Positions 7,762 through 17,947 of a stretch of DNA of 64,000 bases are shown here, piece by piece. The position numbers were made by a program, and so were the translations under genes. Where the stretch lies: the NCBI RefSeq assembly GCF_947259555.1, contig NZ_CAMYMD010000038.1, positions 1 through 64,000 on the forward strand, in the 5' to 3' direction. Under the pieces are notes generated by a model. The model saw only the letters and a list, made by a program, of their open reading frames with translations, searched no databases and had not been told where the DNA came from. Source of the stretch: an uncultured Roseovarius sp. (GTDB lineage Bacteria > Pseudomonadota > Alphaproteobacteria > Rhodobacterales > Rhodobacteraceae). Each line of letters opens with the position of its first letter. The stretch's first letter is position 1.

Positions 7762-8987
7762 GACCGGTAATCCGCGTTGATGTCGATATAGCCGTGGGTC
7801 AGGTCACATGTCCAGACACGCGCGGTGCCGCCGCCCAGGCCCAGATCGACATGAATGACAATCTCTTCGTTTTTCATGTAGGCCGCCGCGCGCGCCTCGT
7901 CATAGTCGGGGCTGACAAAGCCCTCGCGCGCCACTTCCAGATCGCCGAACCAGATAGATAGCCGGTCGCGATCGGCCCGCGCGCCGGACTTGCCCACGGC
8001 CATAACCACGCGCCCCCAATTCGGGTCTTCGCCCGCCACTGCCGTCTTGATCAGCGGCGAATTGGCGATGGACTTGGCGTGGATATGCGCCTCTGCGTCC
8101 GAGGCGGCGCCGGTGACTGAAATCTCGACGAATTTCGTCGCGCCCTCACCATCCCGCACCACCTGATGCGCCAGATCGAGCATGACCCGGCGCAGCCCCT
8201 CCATGAAACCGACGCTGTTTTCGGTCACTCGAATGCCAGAGGCGCCGGTCGCCGCGACCAAAAGAGTGTCGGAGGTCGAAGTATCACTGTCCACGGTGAT
8301 GCAGTTGAACGTCGTGCGGTTGAGCGCGCTGACCATGTCTTGCAGGATGCCCTGATCCATCGCCGCATCTGTGAAAATATAGACCAGCATCGTCGCCATG
8401 TCGGGCGCAATCATCCCCGAGCCTTTGGCGATGCCTGCTATGTGCACCGGCTGACCATCGACCGTGATCGTGGTGCCCGATCCCTTGGGAAAGGTATCGG
8501 TCGTCATGATCGCATGCGCCGCCGTCTCGATGGCCTGCGGCGAGAGCGCGGATTTGAGATCAGCGAGGCAGGCGGTGATGCGGTCATGCGCTAGCGGCTC
8601 GCCGATGACGCCGGTCGACGAGGAAAAGACACGGGCGGCCGAAATGCCAAGCGTTTCGGCCACGGCGCCAGTGACGGCCTCGACCGACTCGGCCCCGCGC
8701 CGCCCGGTAAAGGCGTTGGCATTGCCGGAATTGACCAGGATCGCGGCCCCGCCCGACGCCACGCCGCCGATTTTTTCCTGGCAATCCAACACCGCCGCCG
8801 AGCGCGTGGCAGAGCGGGTGAACACCCCTGCTACCGCAGTTCCCGGCGCGAGGGCTGCCAGCATCACGTCGGTACGGTCCTTGTAGCGCACCCCCGCCGC
8901 CGTGGTGGCAAAGCTCACCCCGGCGATCTCGGGCAGTGCGGGAAAGCCCGCCGGGGCCAGCGGGGAAAGCGGCGGTTTGGCGCCCAT
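7758..8987 (-). CDS. argJ: Bifunctional ornithine acetyltransferase / N-acetylglutamate synthase
   Basis: ArgJ moves the acetyl group from N-acetylornithine to glutamate (the cyclic arginine route) and in bifunctional forms also uses acetyl-CoA. The 409-residue precursor should self-cleave into alpha and beta chains before Thr199, in the motif IAPDMATML. The oxyanion-type segment SSSTGVIGEPL at about 122-132 is present. GGAGAA lies about 8 bases ahead of the start. The gene begins 3 bases after the upstream parvulin gene and overlaps mutT, so the three form one transcript. Confidence 0.96.
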   Translation of the reverse strand: MGAKPPLSPLAPAGFPALPEIAGVSFATTAAGVRYKDRTDVMLAALAPGTAVAGVFTRSATRSAAVLDCQEKIGGVASGGAAILVNSGNANAFTGRRGAESVEAVTGAVAETLGISAARVFSSSTGVIGEPLAHDRITACLADLKSALSPQAIETAAHAIMTTDTFPKGSGTTITVDGQPVHIAGIAKGSGMIAPDMATMLVYIFTDAAMDQGILQDMVSALNRTTFNCITVDSDTSTSDTLLVAATGASGIRVTENSVGFMEGLRRVMLDLAHQVVRDGEGATKFVEISVTGAASDAEAHIHAKSIANSPLIKTAVAGEDPNWGRVVMAVGKSGARADRDRLSIWFGDLEVAREGFVSPDYDEARAAAYMKNEEIVIHVDLGLGGGTARVWTCDLTHGYIDINADYRS

Positions 8988-8990
8988 GGC

Positions 8991-9842
8991 TCAGTTCTCC
9001 AGCAAGTCGGTTTGGTTGATCAGTGCGGGATCGAAGGCGCTGGTATCTGCCTGATCGACCGTGGTCGCACTGCGAAGATCTGCGATATAGGCGTCGATTG
9101 CCGCTTGGCGAAGCTCGGCCAGAAGGTCTTGGCGCACCTCATCAAGACTTGGGCGCTCTTTCACCCGGGTCTCGTTCAGCTTGATCACGTGCCAGCCAAA
9201 TTGCGTCTGCACCGGAGCCGAGATCGCGCCAACCTCGAGGGTGGTCACGGCTTCAGAGAACTCGGGCACCATGACGCCATCGCCAAACCAACCCAGATCA
9301 CCGCCCGACGGGCCGGAAGGGCCTGTGGAGTGCTCTTGCGCGAGGGCGGTGAAATTGCCGCCGTTCTCCAGCTCTTCCACGAGTTTGAGGGCGTCTTCCT
9401 CGGTCTCGACCAGAATATGCGCGGCCTTGTACTCGGTGCCCGCATCGGCATCGGCATATTGAGTCTCATAGGCTTCTTGCAGTCGCTCATCGGTCATTTC
9501 AGCGTTGACCACCTCTTCGGCCACATCCGCCGCAAGCACGGCACGGCGTTCGTTCTCCAGCCGCCGGGCTGCCGCCGTGGACATTTCACCATCATGCGCC
9601 TGCATCAGCAGCTCTTGTTGAACAAGCTGGTTCAGAACGCCGGTGAATAGCGTCTCGGGCGGCACCTGATCGTACTGTTGGGGCAGGCCTGCGCGCAGTG
9701 AAAGCATGTGGCCAAGGGTGATCTCGGTGTCGCCCACGGTCGCCATTACCGTGTCGGCTGTGGGGGTGTCCTGAGCGATTGCCGGCGCAGAGATGGCGAG
9801 ACCGGCGATCAGCGCGGCGTTCGAGAGCATATGACGGAGCAT
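8991..9842 (-). CDS. Periplasmic peptidyl-prolyl isomerase, parvulin type
   Basis: The 283-residue product has a signal peptide (MLRHMLSNAALIAGLAISAPAIAQ), a SurA/PpiD-like N-terminal chaperone region (about 30-130), and a parvulin domain at about 137-235. The parvulin domain shows AAHILVETEEDA, a GPSGPSGGDLGWFGDGVMVPEF segment and the final FGWHVIKLNE. Such proteins help outer-membrane proteins fold. It is the first gene of the ppi-argJ-mutT unit, with AAAGGATG before the ATG. It is divergent from secA across about 190 bases, which is a sensible link because both act in protein export. Confidence 0.92.
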   Translation of the reverse strand: MLRHMLSNAALIAGLAISAPAIAQDTPTADTVMATVGDTEITLGHMLSLRAGLPQQYDQVPPETLFTGVLNQLVQQELLMQAHDGEMSTAAARRLENERRAVLAADVAEEVVNAEMTDERLQEAYETQYADADAGTEYKAAHILVETEEDALKLVEELENGGNFTALAQEHSTGPSGPSGGDLGWFGDGVMVPEFSEAVTTLEVGAISAPVQTQFGWHVIKLNETRVKERPSLDEVRQDLLAELRQAAIDAYIADLRSATTVDQADTSAFDPALINQTDLLEN

Positions 9843-10033
9843 GAATTCATCCTTTGGTGTGGCGCGCGGCGCACGGGTGCGCGGGCGCGTGGCGTTGACA
9901 CTCTACCGGCGGCCCCTTACATCGCCATGAGGCCAAGGCGGAACCGCCGTCTTGCGCCCGTTTTAGGGTGACGGGGCAAGCGGGGCAAGCGGTTGCCTGT
10001 CACGGATAGTCAAAACACCGGAACGGATAAAAC

Positions 10034-12730
10034 ATGTTGGGTATTGGATCGGTCGCCAAAAAGATCTTCGGCACCCCGAATGACCGTAAGATCAAGGCGA
10101 CGCGCCAGATGATTGCCAGGATCAATGCGCTTGAACCTGAATATGAGGCGCTGAGCGATCAGGCGCTGATCGACAGGACCAACGATTTCCGCAACCGGAT
10201 TGCCGGGGGCGAAAGCCTCGATTCGATCCTGCCGGAAGCGTTCGCGAATTGCCGCGAGGCTGCGCGCCGGGCGCTTGGCCTGCGGGCGTTCGACGTGCAG
10301 TTGATGGGCGGCATCTTTCTGCATCAGGGCAATATCTCTGAGATGAAGACCGGTGAGGGCAAGACGCTTGTTGCGACCTTGCCATGCTATCTCAATGCGC
10401 TGACGGGCAAGGGCGTGCATGTCGTCACGGTCAATGATTATCTCGCGCGCCGGGATGCCGAATGGATGGGCAAGGTCTTTGGCGCGCTGGGCATGACCAC
10501 GGGTGTCGTCTATCCGCAACAGCCCGAGGCCGAAAAAAAGGCCGCTTATGCCGCTGACGTGACCTATGCCACAAACAACGAGCTCGGCTTCGATTATTTG
10601 CGCGACAACATGAAATCCTCACTCGAGGAGATGAACCAGCGCGGCCACAATTTCGCGGTCGTGGACGAGGTGGACAGCATCCTGATCGACGAGGCGCGCA
10701 CGCCCCTGATCATTTCCGGCCCCAGTCAGGACCGGAGCGATCTGTATCAGTCGATCGACGCGCTGATTCCCGAATTGCAGGAAGATCACTACACGATTGA
10801 CGAAAAGACCCGCAACGTGACCTTCACCGATGAGGGCAACGAGTTTCTGGAAGAATTGCTGCTCGCGCGTGGTGTGTTGCCCGAAGGCCAATCGCTCTAT
10901 GATCCCGAGAGCACGACCATCGTGCATCACGTCAATCAGGGTCTGCGTGCGCACAAGCTGTTTCACAAGGACAAGGACTATATCGTACGCGGCGGCGAAG
11001 TTGTCCTGATCGACGAGTTCACTGGGCGTATGATGTCCGGGCGGCGGCTGTCCGAGGGTCTCCACCAGGCGATCGAAGCCAAGGAGGGCTGCGCGATCCA
11101 ACCCGAGAACGTGACCCTCGCGCAGGTGACGTTCCAGAATTATTTCCGCCTGTACGACACGCTCTCGGGCATGACCGGCACTGCCGTGACAGAAGCCGAG
11201 GAATTTGCCGAAATCTATGGGCTCGGTGTGGTCGAGGTGCCGACCAACCGACCGATTGCGCGGATCGACAAGGATGATGCTGTCTATCGCACGGCGCGCG
11301 AGAAATTCGACGCCATCGTCGACGCCATTCGCGATGCGCATGGCAAGGGTCAGCCGACACTGGTCGGGACCACGTCTATCGAGAAATCCGAGATGCTGAG
11401 CAATTTGCTGACCGAGGCCGGTATCCCGCATAATGTCCTGAATGCGCGGCAGCATGAGAAAGAGGCGCAGATCATCGCGGACGCCGGCAAGCTGGGCGCC
11501 GTGACCATCGCCACCAACATGGCCGGGCGCGGGACCGACATCAAGCTGGGCGGCAATGTGGACTTTCAGATCATGGAGGCGATTGCGGCTGATCCCGAGG
11601 GCGACCCCGAAGAGATTCGCAAGCGTATCGAGGCGGACCATGACGCGGACGAAGAGGCCGTCAAGGCCGCAGGTGGTCTGTTCGTGCTCGCCACAGAACG
11701 CCACGAGAGCCGCCGCATCGACAACCAGCTGCGCGGTCGTTCAGGCCGTCAGGGCGACCCCGGCAAATCGGCCTTCTTTTTGAGCCTCGAAGATGACTTG
11801 ATGCGCATCTTTGGCAGCGAGCGGTTGGAAAAGGTGCTTGCGACGCTCGGGATGAAGGAAGGCGAGGCGATCATTCACCCTTGGGTCAACAAGAGCCTTG
11901 AGCGCGCGCAGGCCAAAGTCGAAGCGCGAAACTTTGACATCCGCAAGCAGCTCTTGAAATTCGACGATGTGATGAACGAGCAGCGCAAGGTGATCTTCAA
12001 GCAGCGTCTCGACATCATGAAGGCCCAGGATCTGAGCGAGATCGTCAAGGACATGCGCGGCGAGGTGATCGACGATCTGGTCGATCAGTACATGCCGCCC
12101 AAGACATATGCCGACCAGTGGGACACTCAGGGTCTCTATGCCGCCGTGATCGAAAAGCTGAGCATGGACTTGCCGGTGATCGACTGGGCCGCCGAGGAAG
12201 GCGTGGACGACGACGAGATCATTGAACGGCTGGAAAAGGCCGCTGACGAGATGATGGCGGCCAAGGCGGCACAATTTGGTGCCGACAGCATGCGGATGAT
12301 CGAAAAGCAGATCCTCTTGCAAACCATCGACGGCAAATGGCGCGAGCACCTTCTGACACTGGAGCATTTGCGCAGTGTTGTGGGCTTTCGCGGCTACGCA
12401 CAACGCGACCCGCTCAACGAATACAAGAACGAGGCGTTCCAGCTATTCGAGAACATGCTCGACAGCTTGCGTATGGATGTGACGCAGAAACTCTCGCAGA
12501 TCCGTCCGATGACCGAAGAAGAGCAGCAGCGACTCATGCAGGAAATGGCCGAGCAACGCGCTGCGATGATGGCCGAGGCGGATACCGGCACACCCGCCGA
12601 GACGCCGGAAACGGCGGCATCGGGATTCAATGAAGCTGATCCCGCAAGCTGGGGAAATCCGGGCCGCAACGACCAGTGCCCCTGTGGCTCTGGCAAGAAA
12701 TTCAAGCATTGCCACGGGCGGCTGGCGTGA
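10034..12730 (+). CDS. secA: Preprotein translocase ATPase SecA
   Basis: SecA drives secretory proteins through SecYEG by ATP hydrolysis at the inner membrane. The 898-residue product has the expected length and layout. The Walker A motif MKTGEGKT is at residues 104-111 and the [14 protein letters not shown] Walker B region at about 209. The second nucleotide-binding domain shows [14 protein letters not shown] and [18 protein letters not shown]. The C-terminal zinc finger (C882, C884, C893, H894) is the SecB/lipid-binding tail. The ribosome binding site is weak. Confidence 0.98.
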   Translation: MLGIGSVAKKIFGTPNDRKIKATRQMIARINALEPEYEALSDQALIDRTNDFRNRIAGGESLDSILPEAFANCREAARRALGLRAFDVQLMGGIFLHQGNISEMKTGEGKTLVATLPCYLNALTGKGVHVVTVNDYLARRDAEWMGKVFGALGMTTGVVYPQQPEAEKKAAYAADVTYATNNELGFDYLRDNMKSSLEEMNQRGHNFAVVDEVDSILIDEARTPLIISGPSQDRSDLYQSIDALIPELQEDHYTIDEKTRNVTFTDEGNEFLEELLLARGVLPEGQSLYDPESTTIVHHVNQGLRAHKLFHKDKDYIVRGGEVVLIDEFTGRMMSGRRLSEGLHQAIEAKEGCAIQPENVTLAQVTFQNYFRLYDTLSGMTGTAVTEAEEFAEIYGLGVVEVPTNRPIARIDKDDAVYRTAREKFDAIVDAIRDAHGKGQPTLVGTTSIEKSEMLSNLLTEAGIPHNVLNARQHEKEAQIIADAGKLGAVTIATNMAGRGTDIKLGGNVDFQIMEAIAADPEGDPEEIRKRIEADHDADEEAVKAAGGLFVLATERHESRRIDNQLRGRSGRQGDPGKSAFFLSLEDDLMRIFGSERLEKVLATLGMKEGEAIIHPWVNKSLERAQAKVEARNFDIRKQLLKFDDVMNEQRKVIFKQRLDIMKAQDLSEIVKDMRGEVIDDLVDQYMPPKTYADQWDTQGLYAAVIEKLSMDLPVIDWAAEEGVDDDEIIERLEKAADEMMAAKAAQFGADSMRMIEKQILLQTIDGKWREHLLTLEHLRSVVGFRGYAQRDPLNEYKNEAFQLFENMLDSLRMDVTQKLSQIRPMTEEEQQRLMQEMAEQRAAMMAEADTGTPAETPETAASGFNEADPASWGNPGRNDQCPCGSGKKFKHCHGRLA

Positions 12731-12823
12731 CCTGAACGCCCGAATGACACCAATTCGGCGCCACAAGGGGGCCATTTTTGCACGTTAGACCATCCCTGAT
12801 TGTTGACCAGTCAGGAGAGTGCA

Positions 12824-13804
12824 ATGGCAAACGCCAGACGTTATATCACCGCAGGTGCCACGCTCGCCTGTGCGATGGGAATAGGCTATTTCATGCAGGC
12901 CGGTGCGACCGCACCCGTTCAGAGCGCGGCAATGGTCGGTCAGTTGCCGACTCTGGAGCGCCCGGTCGAAATCCGGCAGATCAAGCTGACATCGGCCGAG
13001 GTGGTGCCCCCGTTGACCGCACCGGAGCCTGCGGTCCTGCCCGCCGAGCCGGTAAAACTTGCCGTGGCCAAGGACGAGCCGCTGGACGAGGTGTTGCCCC
13101 AGGAAGAGGCGGCCCCCAGCTTTGTCTGCGACTTCGAGATGCAAGCCACTCCCCTGGCTGCTGCAATGGTCAAGGTGACGCTGGATGCGCCCTGCATGAT
13201 CAATACGCGCTATACTCTGCATCACAACGGTATGATGTTCACCGCAGTCACGGATGAACAGGGTCAGAGCACGCTGTCCGTCCCCGCGCTGGCAGAGCAG
13301 GCGGTGTTTATCGCATCGTTCGACGAGGGCGACGGGGCGATTGCCACTGCGAATGTCGATACCCTCTCACTTTACGATCGTTATGTCGTTCAGTGGCGCG
13401 GGGCCGCAGGGCTGCATGTGCACGCCCTGGAATATGACGCCGGATTTGGCGAGGATGGGCATGTCTGGGCCGAGACGGGCCACGACATGGCGCGCGCGGC
13501 TTCTGGCGAGGGCGGCTTTCTCACGCGGTTGGGAGAGCAGGAAATGGATCAGGCGTTGATGGCCGAAGTCTATACCTTTCCCACAGGCACAGCCCCCCGT
13601 GCGGGCACCGTCGATGTCAGGGTCGAGGCCGAGATTACGACAGCCAATTGCGGACGCGATCTTGAGGCCCAGTCCATTGCCGTCACCACAGACGCAGCGC
13701 CAAAGGTGCAAGATATTGTGCTGGCAATGCCCGATTGCGAGGGCTTGGGTGACTTTCTGGTGTTGAAAAACCTGTTCAATGACCTGAAGATCGCGCGCAA
13801 CTAG
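12824..13804 (+). CDS. Exported hypothetical protein after secA
   Basis: The 326-residue product starts with a signal peptide or membrane anchor (about residues 5-30: ITAGATLACAMGIGYFMQAGA), followed by a low-complexity, Pro/Ala/Glu-rich linker to about residue 105. A folded part with four cysteines follows (CDFEM, APCMINTRY, NCGRD, PDCEGLG). I know of no function; database entries of this kind are sometimes called translocase, probably because of the secA neighbour. The start at 12824 follows AGGAG at 12813-12817. The next gene begins 25 bases downstream and also encodes a secreted protein, so the two probably work together in the periplasm. Confidence 0.75.
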   Translation: MANARRYITAGATLACAMGIGYFMQAGATAPVQSAAMVGQLPTLERPVEIRQIKLTSAEVVPPLTAPEPAVLPAEPVKLAVAKDEPLDEVLPQEEAAPSFVCDFEMQATPLAAAMVKVTLDAPCMINTRYTLHHNGMMFTAVTDEQGQSTLSVPALAEQAVFIASFDEGDGAIATANVDTLSLYDRYVVQWRGAAGLHVHALEYDAGFGEDGHVWAETGHDMARAASGEGGFLTRLGEQEMDQALMAEVYTFPTGTAPRAGTVDVRVEAEITTANCGRDLEAQSIAVTTDAAPKVQDIVLAMPDCEGLGDFLVLKNLFNDLKIARN

Positions 13805-13829
13805 ACGCGCGTCATTCGGGGGACAACTG

Positions 13830-15389
13830 ATGGCAGGACTACGTGCGGCGATAATCGCCGCACTTTCATTTTGGATGATGCCGGGGCTGGCGGCGGCACA
13901 GGACGTCACGTTGCGGTCGCATGACGGGAGTGTCGAGATTTCCGGCAACCTTCTCGGGTTTGACGGCGAATTTTACCGCGTCGACACGATCTATGGCGAG
14001 TTGACCGTCGATGGCTCTGGTGTGGCCTGCGATGGCCCCGGATGTCCCAACCTTGAAAATTACGTCGCACGGATGGTGTTTTCAGGGGCACCTACGATCG
14101 GGCGCGTTCTGATGCCTGCACTGATCGAAGCGTTCGCGATACGCGGCGACTACGAGGTGACTCGCGAACAATTGAGCCCGCAGGAGACACGCTATGCGAT
14201 CTCGGGTGGTGTGGATAGCGATCTCATTGGCGAGTTCATCTTTCGTCTGACAAATACAGACGAGGGCTTTGCTGATCTGCTGGCCAATGAGGCCGACATC
14301 GCCATGACGTTGCGTGAGGCGCGCCGCGACGAGGTGGAGCGCGCCCGTGACGCGGGGCTGGGTGATCTGACCGCACCGGGCCGTGCGCGCGTCCTCGCGC
14401 TTGATGCCCTCATACCGGTGGTCGCGCCTAGCAATCCGGTACAGGGCATCAGCCTGCGAGAGTTGTCGCGGGTTCTGGCGGGTGAGATTACCAATTGGTC
14501 GAGACTTGGCGGCCCCGACGCGCCTGTCGATGTGCATCTTTGGGAGGCGAGTACCGGCATCGGGCAGGCGAGTGTCGATCAGGTCCTCGTGCCGGACGGT
14601 CGGGAGTTGCTCGAAAAGGTGGTGCGGCACAAAGATGGCGCCGCCTTTGCCGAAGCGGTGGCGCGGGATCCGTTCGCGTTGGGCCTGACCACGCGCTCCG
14701 AACAGGGCAATACGTGGGAACTGGCCCTGACGGGGCAATGCGGCTTTGCCCTGCGTGCGACCCGCAGGGCGGTCAAGACCGAGGATTACCCGCTGACTGC
14801 ACCGCTTTTTCTATATCTCCCGGCGCGGCGGTTTCCCAAGCTTGGGCGTGAATTTCTGACCTATCTGCGCGACCCCTCGGCGCAGCTGGTCATTCGGCGC
14901 GCCGGGTTTGTGGATCAAACCCCGGAAGAAATCGAGATCAATGCGCAGGGTGATCGCTTTGCCAATGCCATTGCGCAGGCCGGCGAGGAACTTGGGCTGA
15001 CGGAGTTACAACGCATGGTGCAGGTTTTGTCGCCACTCAAGCGGCTTACCACGACATTTCGATTCGAGACCGGGTCCGTCAGGCTTGATGCTCAATCCCG
15101 GTCCAATGCCGAGCAATTGGCGCGTGCGATGGAGCTAGGGCTCTATGATGCGCGGCGTCTGGTTTTTGTCGGTTTCTCGGATGGTGAGGGGGCGGCCAAC
15201 GCCAATCGCGAGATTGCCTTGCGACGGGCGGAAACCGTGCAACGCGCCGTGGTGCGGGCCGCAGAAACAGCGAATCTCGATCGGATCGGACTTGAAGCAG
15301 AAGCCTTTGGCGAGGCGATGCCGATGGCCTGTGACGATACAGCGTGGGGGCGGCAGGTGAACCGTCGAGTCGAGGTCTGGGTGCGCTAG
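13830..15389 (+). CDS. Secreted fusion: PstS-like binding domain with OmpA C-terminal domain
   Basis: The 519-residue product has a signal peptide (cut near LAAAQ, about residue 25) and then a type II periplasmic-binding-protein region resembling PstS-type substrate-binding proteins (about 70-350). Features such as VVAPSNPVQGISLRELSRVLAGEITNW are typical of that family. The last 120 residues are an OmpA/MotB-like peptidoglycan-binding domain (RFETGSVRLDAQSRSNAEQLA and FSDGEGAANANREIALRRAETVQ). The combination suggests a ligand sensor or carrier tethered to the cell wall. No transporter permease lies nearby. The ligand is not shown by the sequence. Confidence 0.82.
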   Translation: MAGLRAAIIAALSFWMMPGLAAAQDVTLRSHDGSVEISGNLLGFDGEFYRVDTIYGELTVDGSGVACDGPGCPNLENYVARMVFSGAPTIGRVLMPALIEAFAIRGDYEVTREQLSPQETRYAISGGVDSDLIGEFIFRLTNTDEGFADLLANEADIAMTLREARRDEVERARDAGLGDLTAPGRARVLALDALIPVVAPSNPVQGISLRELSRVLAGEITNWSRLGGPDAPVDVHLWEASTGIGQASVDQVLVPDGRELLEKVVRHKDGAAFAEAVARDPFALGLTTRSEQGNTWELALTGQCGFALRATRRAVKTEDYPLTAPLFLYLPARRFPKLGREFLTYLRDPSAQLVIRRAGFVDQTPEEIEINAQGDRFANAIAQAGEELGLTELQRMVQVLSPLKRLTTTFRFETGSVRLDAQSRSNAEQLARAMELGLYDARRLVFVGFSDGEGAANANREIALRRAETVQRAVVRAAETANLDRIGLEAEAFGEAMPMACDDTAWGRQVNRRVEVWVR

Positions 15390-15466
15390 TATGTGTTGCG
15401 TCGCGCTGGAAAGACCGCCCCGGGCATGACCCGGAGCGGCCGCGCTCTCAACAAGTGCGACAGGCG

Positions 15467-16675
15467 CTAACCGACGACGTTGAAATCCGTGCCGTAGGGA
15501 TAGCCGGTGATGTTCTCGTTGCCGTCTTGGGTGATCACGAGAATGTCGTGCTCGCGGTAGCCGCCCGCGCCGGGCTGATCCGCGCCAAGCGTCAGCATCG
15601 GCTCCATCGAGATCACCATGCCCGGCTCCAGCACCGTGTCGATATCCTCGCGCAGTTCCAGCCCCGCCTCGCGGCCATAGTAATGGCTGAGAATGCCAAA
15701 GCTGTGGCCATAGCCGAAGGTGCGGTATTGCAGCAGGTCGCGGTCATTGAGGAATGCATTGATCTTGTGCGTGACCTCGGCGCAACTCACGCCCGGCTCC
15801 AAGAGCGACATGCCGTATTCATGGGCGGCGACATTCGCCTCCCAGATCGCTCGGCTGGCCGCGTCCACCTCTCCGGCGAACATGGTGCGTTCCAGCGCCA
15901 CGTAATAGCCCGAGACCATCGGGAAGGCATTGAGCGACAGGATGTCGCCGCGTTTGATGGCGCGCGCCGTCACCGGGTTATGCGCGCCGTCGGTGTTGAT
16001 GCCGGACTGGAACCATACCCATGTGTCGCGATATTCAGCGTCGGGGAAACGTCGTGCGATCTCCATTTCCATCGCATCGCGCCCCGCCATGGCGACGTCG
16101 ATCTCGCGCGCCCCGATTTTAACGGCGTCGCGGATGGCATAGCCACCGACGTCCGCCACCTGCGCGCAGGACCGGATCAGGGCAATTTCAGCCTCGGATT
16201 TGCGCATCCGCTGGCGCATTGTGGCGGGGGCCACGTCCACCATCGTCAGCGGCTTGAGGAAATCCTCCAGCCTGTCGCGCTGCATCAGCGTCAGGTGATC
16301 GCCCTCGTAGCCGATGACGCCGCCCTCGCCTGCGACCTCGCGCACCGCGCGCCAGAAATTGTCGCGCTGCCAGTCGGTATAGGTGATGTTGTCGCAGAAC
16401 GAGCGCCGCCACGGTTGCCCCGCGTCGATGCCCGCGCTGATCGTGACGCAGGCGGTTTCGGTCACGACAAGGCCATAGGGACGACCGAAGGAACAATAGA
16501 GAAAGCCCGAGTAATAGGCGATGTTGTGCATCGAGGTGAGGACAACGGCGCTGGCCCCCGCCTCCTCCATGAGCGCGCGCAGGCCCGCGACCCGCGCCTC
16601 GTATTCCGGGACGGCAAAGGGCAGCGGGGCCTTTTCGCCGTTGTGGAAATGGTAAAAGTCTGGACGTGCAGTCAT
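15467..16675 (-). CDS. Creatinase (creatine amidinohydrolase)
   Basis: Creatinase splits creatine into sarcosine and urea. The 402-residue product has the length and pita-bread (M24) architecture of the Pseudomonas enzyme and shares long distinctive blocks with it. These include YYSGFLYCSFGRPYGLVVTE, the FQSGINTDGAHNPVT block holding the catalytic His (residue 232, same numbering as the P. putida enzyme), and FGYGHSFGILSHYYGREAG. Creatinase lacks the metal site of the related aminopeptidases. It is a single gene, divergent from the P1 hydrolase at 16827 and convergent with the OmpA fusion. No sarcosine oxidase or urease lies in the window. Related DoeA-type ectoine hydrolases share the fold, but the sequence fits creatinase better. 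Confidence 0.9.
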   Translation of the reverse strand: MTARPDFYHFHNGEKAPLPFAVPEYEARVAGLRALMEEAGASAVVLTSMHNIAYYSGFLYCSFGRPYGLVVTETACVTISAGIDAGQPWRRSFCDNITYTDWQRDNFWRAVREVAGEGGVIGYEGDHLTLMQRDRLEDFLKPLTMVDVAPATMRQRMRKSEAEIALIRSCAQVADVGGYAIRDAVKIGAREIDVAMAGRDAMEMEIARRFPDAEYRDTWVWFQSGINTDGAHNPVTARAIKRGDILSLNAFPMVSGYYVALERTMFAGEVDAASRAIWEANVAAHEYGMSLLEPGVSCAEVTHKINAFLNDRDLLQYRTFGYGHSFGILSHYYGREAGLELREDIDTVLEPGMVISMEPMLTLGADQPGAGGYREHDILVITQDGNENITGYPYGTDFNVVG

Positions 16676-16826
16676 AGTGACCCTCCTTGCAAAAGAAGGT
16701 CCCGGCGTTCAGGACTGTTGGGAAAGGCAACGTTGGGGCGACGCCATCGCCCGGGCCTGACGCCTGTCCTTGCCTAAAGCGCGCGCTCTGGCAAGATCAT
16801 TTGTGATCGAGAGGGAGATTTGCGGC

Positions 16827-17819
16827 ATGAACACGCAGGCGGGGGCGCGAAATTTGATCACCGATGTTGCCGGGCTGCGGGTGGGCAATGCGCAGGACAT
16901 GGGCCTGCGCTCTGGCGTGACGGTGCTGGTGGCCGATTCGCCGTTTACCGCAGGGGTGCATATCATGGGCGGTGCGCCGGGCACGCGGGAGACTGATCTT
17001 CTGGCCCCCGACCGGGTGGTCGAGCAGGTCGACGCGCTTGTGCTCTCGGGCGGCTCGGCTTTTGGATTGGATGCCGCCTCGGGCGTGGCGGACGGGCTGC
17101 GCGAGGCCGGGCGCGGTTTTGACGTGGGCGGTATGCGCGTGCCGATTGTGCCCGGGGCGATCCTGTTCGATCTGCTGAATGGTGGGGAAAAGGACTGGTC
17201 GGAAAACCCCTACAAGGCCCTAGGTCGCGCGGCGCTTGAGGCGTCGGACGGACATTTTGCAATTGGTAGCATCGGCGCAGGCACAGGGGCGACCACAGCA
17301 AACCTTAAGGGTGGGCTTGGCTCTGCCTCGGTCGTTTTGCCCGATGGCACGACCGTGGGCGCGCTGGTCGCGGTCAATGCGCTTGGCTCTGCAACGGTTG
17401 GCGATGGCCCGGAGTTCTGGGCCGCCCCTTTCGAGGTGAACGGCGAGTTCGGCGGGCTCGGGCCCGCATCTGTCTATCCCGATCCACTGGCCGCCCCGAC
17501 CAAATTGGCACAGCACGCCAACACGACGATTGGCATCGTTGCCACCGATGCGGCGCTGAGCCAGGCGCAGTGCACGCGGCTCGCCACTGTTGCGCATGAC
17601 GGGTTTGCCCGCGCGTTGATGCCGTCCCATACCTTGATGGATGGCGACCTTGTGTTTGCTGCGGCCACCGGTGAAAGGCCCGCGCCCGATCTGGCGGGGC
17701 AGGTGATGTTGGGTCATGCGGCGGCCTGTGTCATGGCGCGGGCGATTGCGCGCGCGGTATATGCTGCGACACCTGCGGCAGGCGATCCACGGCCTGCATG
17801 GTGCGCAAGGTTTGGCTAG
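16827..17819 (+). CDS. P1-family self-cleaving hydrolase (DmpA/NylC type)
   Basis: The 330-residue precursor belongs to the P1 (DmpA) N-terminal-nucleophile family, whose members act as aminopeptidases or amide hydrolases, including 6-aminohexanoate oligomer hydrolase. The signature [15 protein letters not shown] is near residue 75. The likely autocleavage point is Asn232-Thr233 in [11 protein letters not shown], which would free Thr233 as the nucleophile. I use the ATG at 16827 because GAGGGAG at 16811-16817 precedes it; an upstream in-frame start at 16770 adds unconserved sequence. It is divergent from creatinase, so joint control is possible but unproven. The natural substrate is unknown. 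Confidence 0.88.
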   Translation: MNTQAGARNLITDVAGLRVGNAQDMGLRSGVTVLVADSPFTAGVHIMGGAPGTRETDLLAPDRVVEQVDALVLSGGSAFGLDAASGVADGLREAGRGFDVGGMRVPIVPGAILFDLLNGGEKDWSENPYKALGRAALEASDGHFAIGSIGAGTGATTANLKGGLGSASVVLPDGTTVGALVAVNALGSATVGDGPEFWAAPFEVNGEFGGLGPASVYPDPLAAPTKLAQHANTTIGIVATDAALSQAQCTRLATVAHDGFARALMPSHTLMDGDLVFAAATGERPAPDLAGQVMLGHAAACVMARAIARAVYAATPAAGDPRPAWCARFG

Positions 17820-17839
17820 GGCGGAATCCCCTTGCAGAC

Positions 17840-17940
17840 TCAGAGAGAGGGGCGTATACGCCCGTTAATAGCGGCGCTTTCGGGTCCACTCCGACAGTAC
17901 CACCGGAGAATGTAACGGGCCGCGCGCCCGTTTTTTTGTG
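17840..17940 (+). promoter_or_regulatory. rimP-nusA-infB leader with terminator and competing antiterminator
   Basis: A strong terminator lies inside the leader: 17914-17920 pairs with 17926-17932 (loop CGCGC), within a run of T to 17937, only 10 bases before the rimP ATG. Upstream, GCCCGTTA (17860-17867) is exactly complementary to TAACGGGC (17913-17920), the 5' arm of that terminator, so an antiterminator can form instead. GCCCGTTA itself overlaps a small hairpin, GGGCG (17850-17854) with CGCCC (17859-17863). These mutually exclusive helices have the layout of an attenuator. NusA autocontrol or a ribosome-related signal is a guess. Confidence 0.6.
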
Positions 17941-17947
17941 TTTGGGA

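Noticed and set aside
15467-16675. Ectoine hydrolase DoeA, given the ectoine operon nearby
   Set aside because: The blocks around His232 and the C-terminal half match creatinase closely, and no doeB or other ectoine catabolic gene accompanies it.
15344-16777. Very long plus-strand frame (477 codons) opposite creatinase
   Set aside because: It is the antisense shadow of the creatinase gene in high-GC DNA; its product is His/Arg/Ala-rich with no domain.
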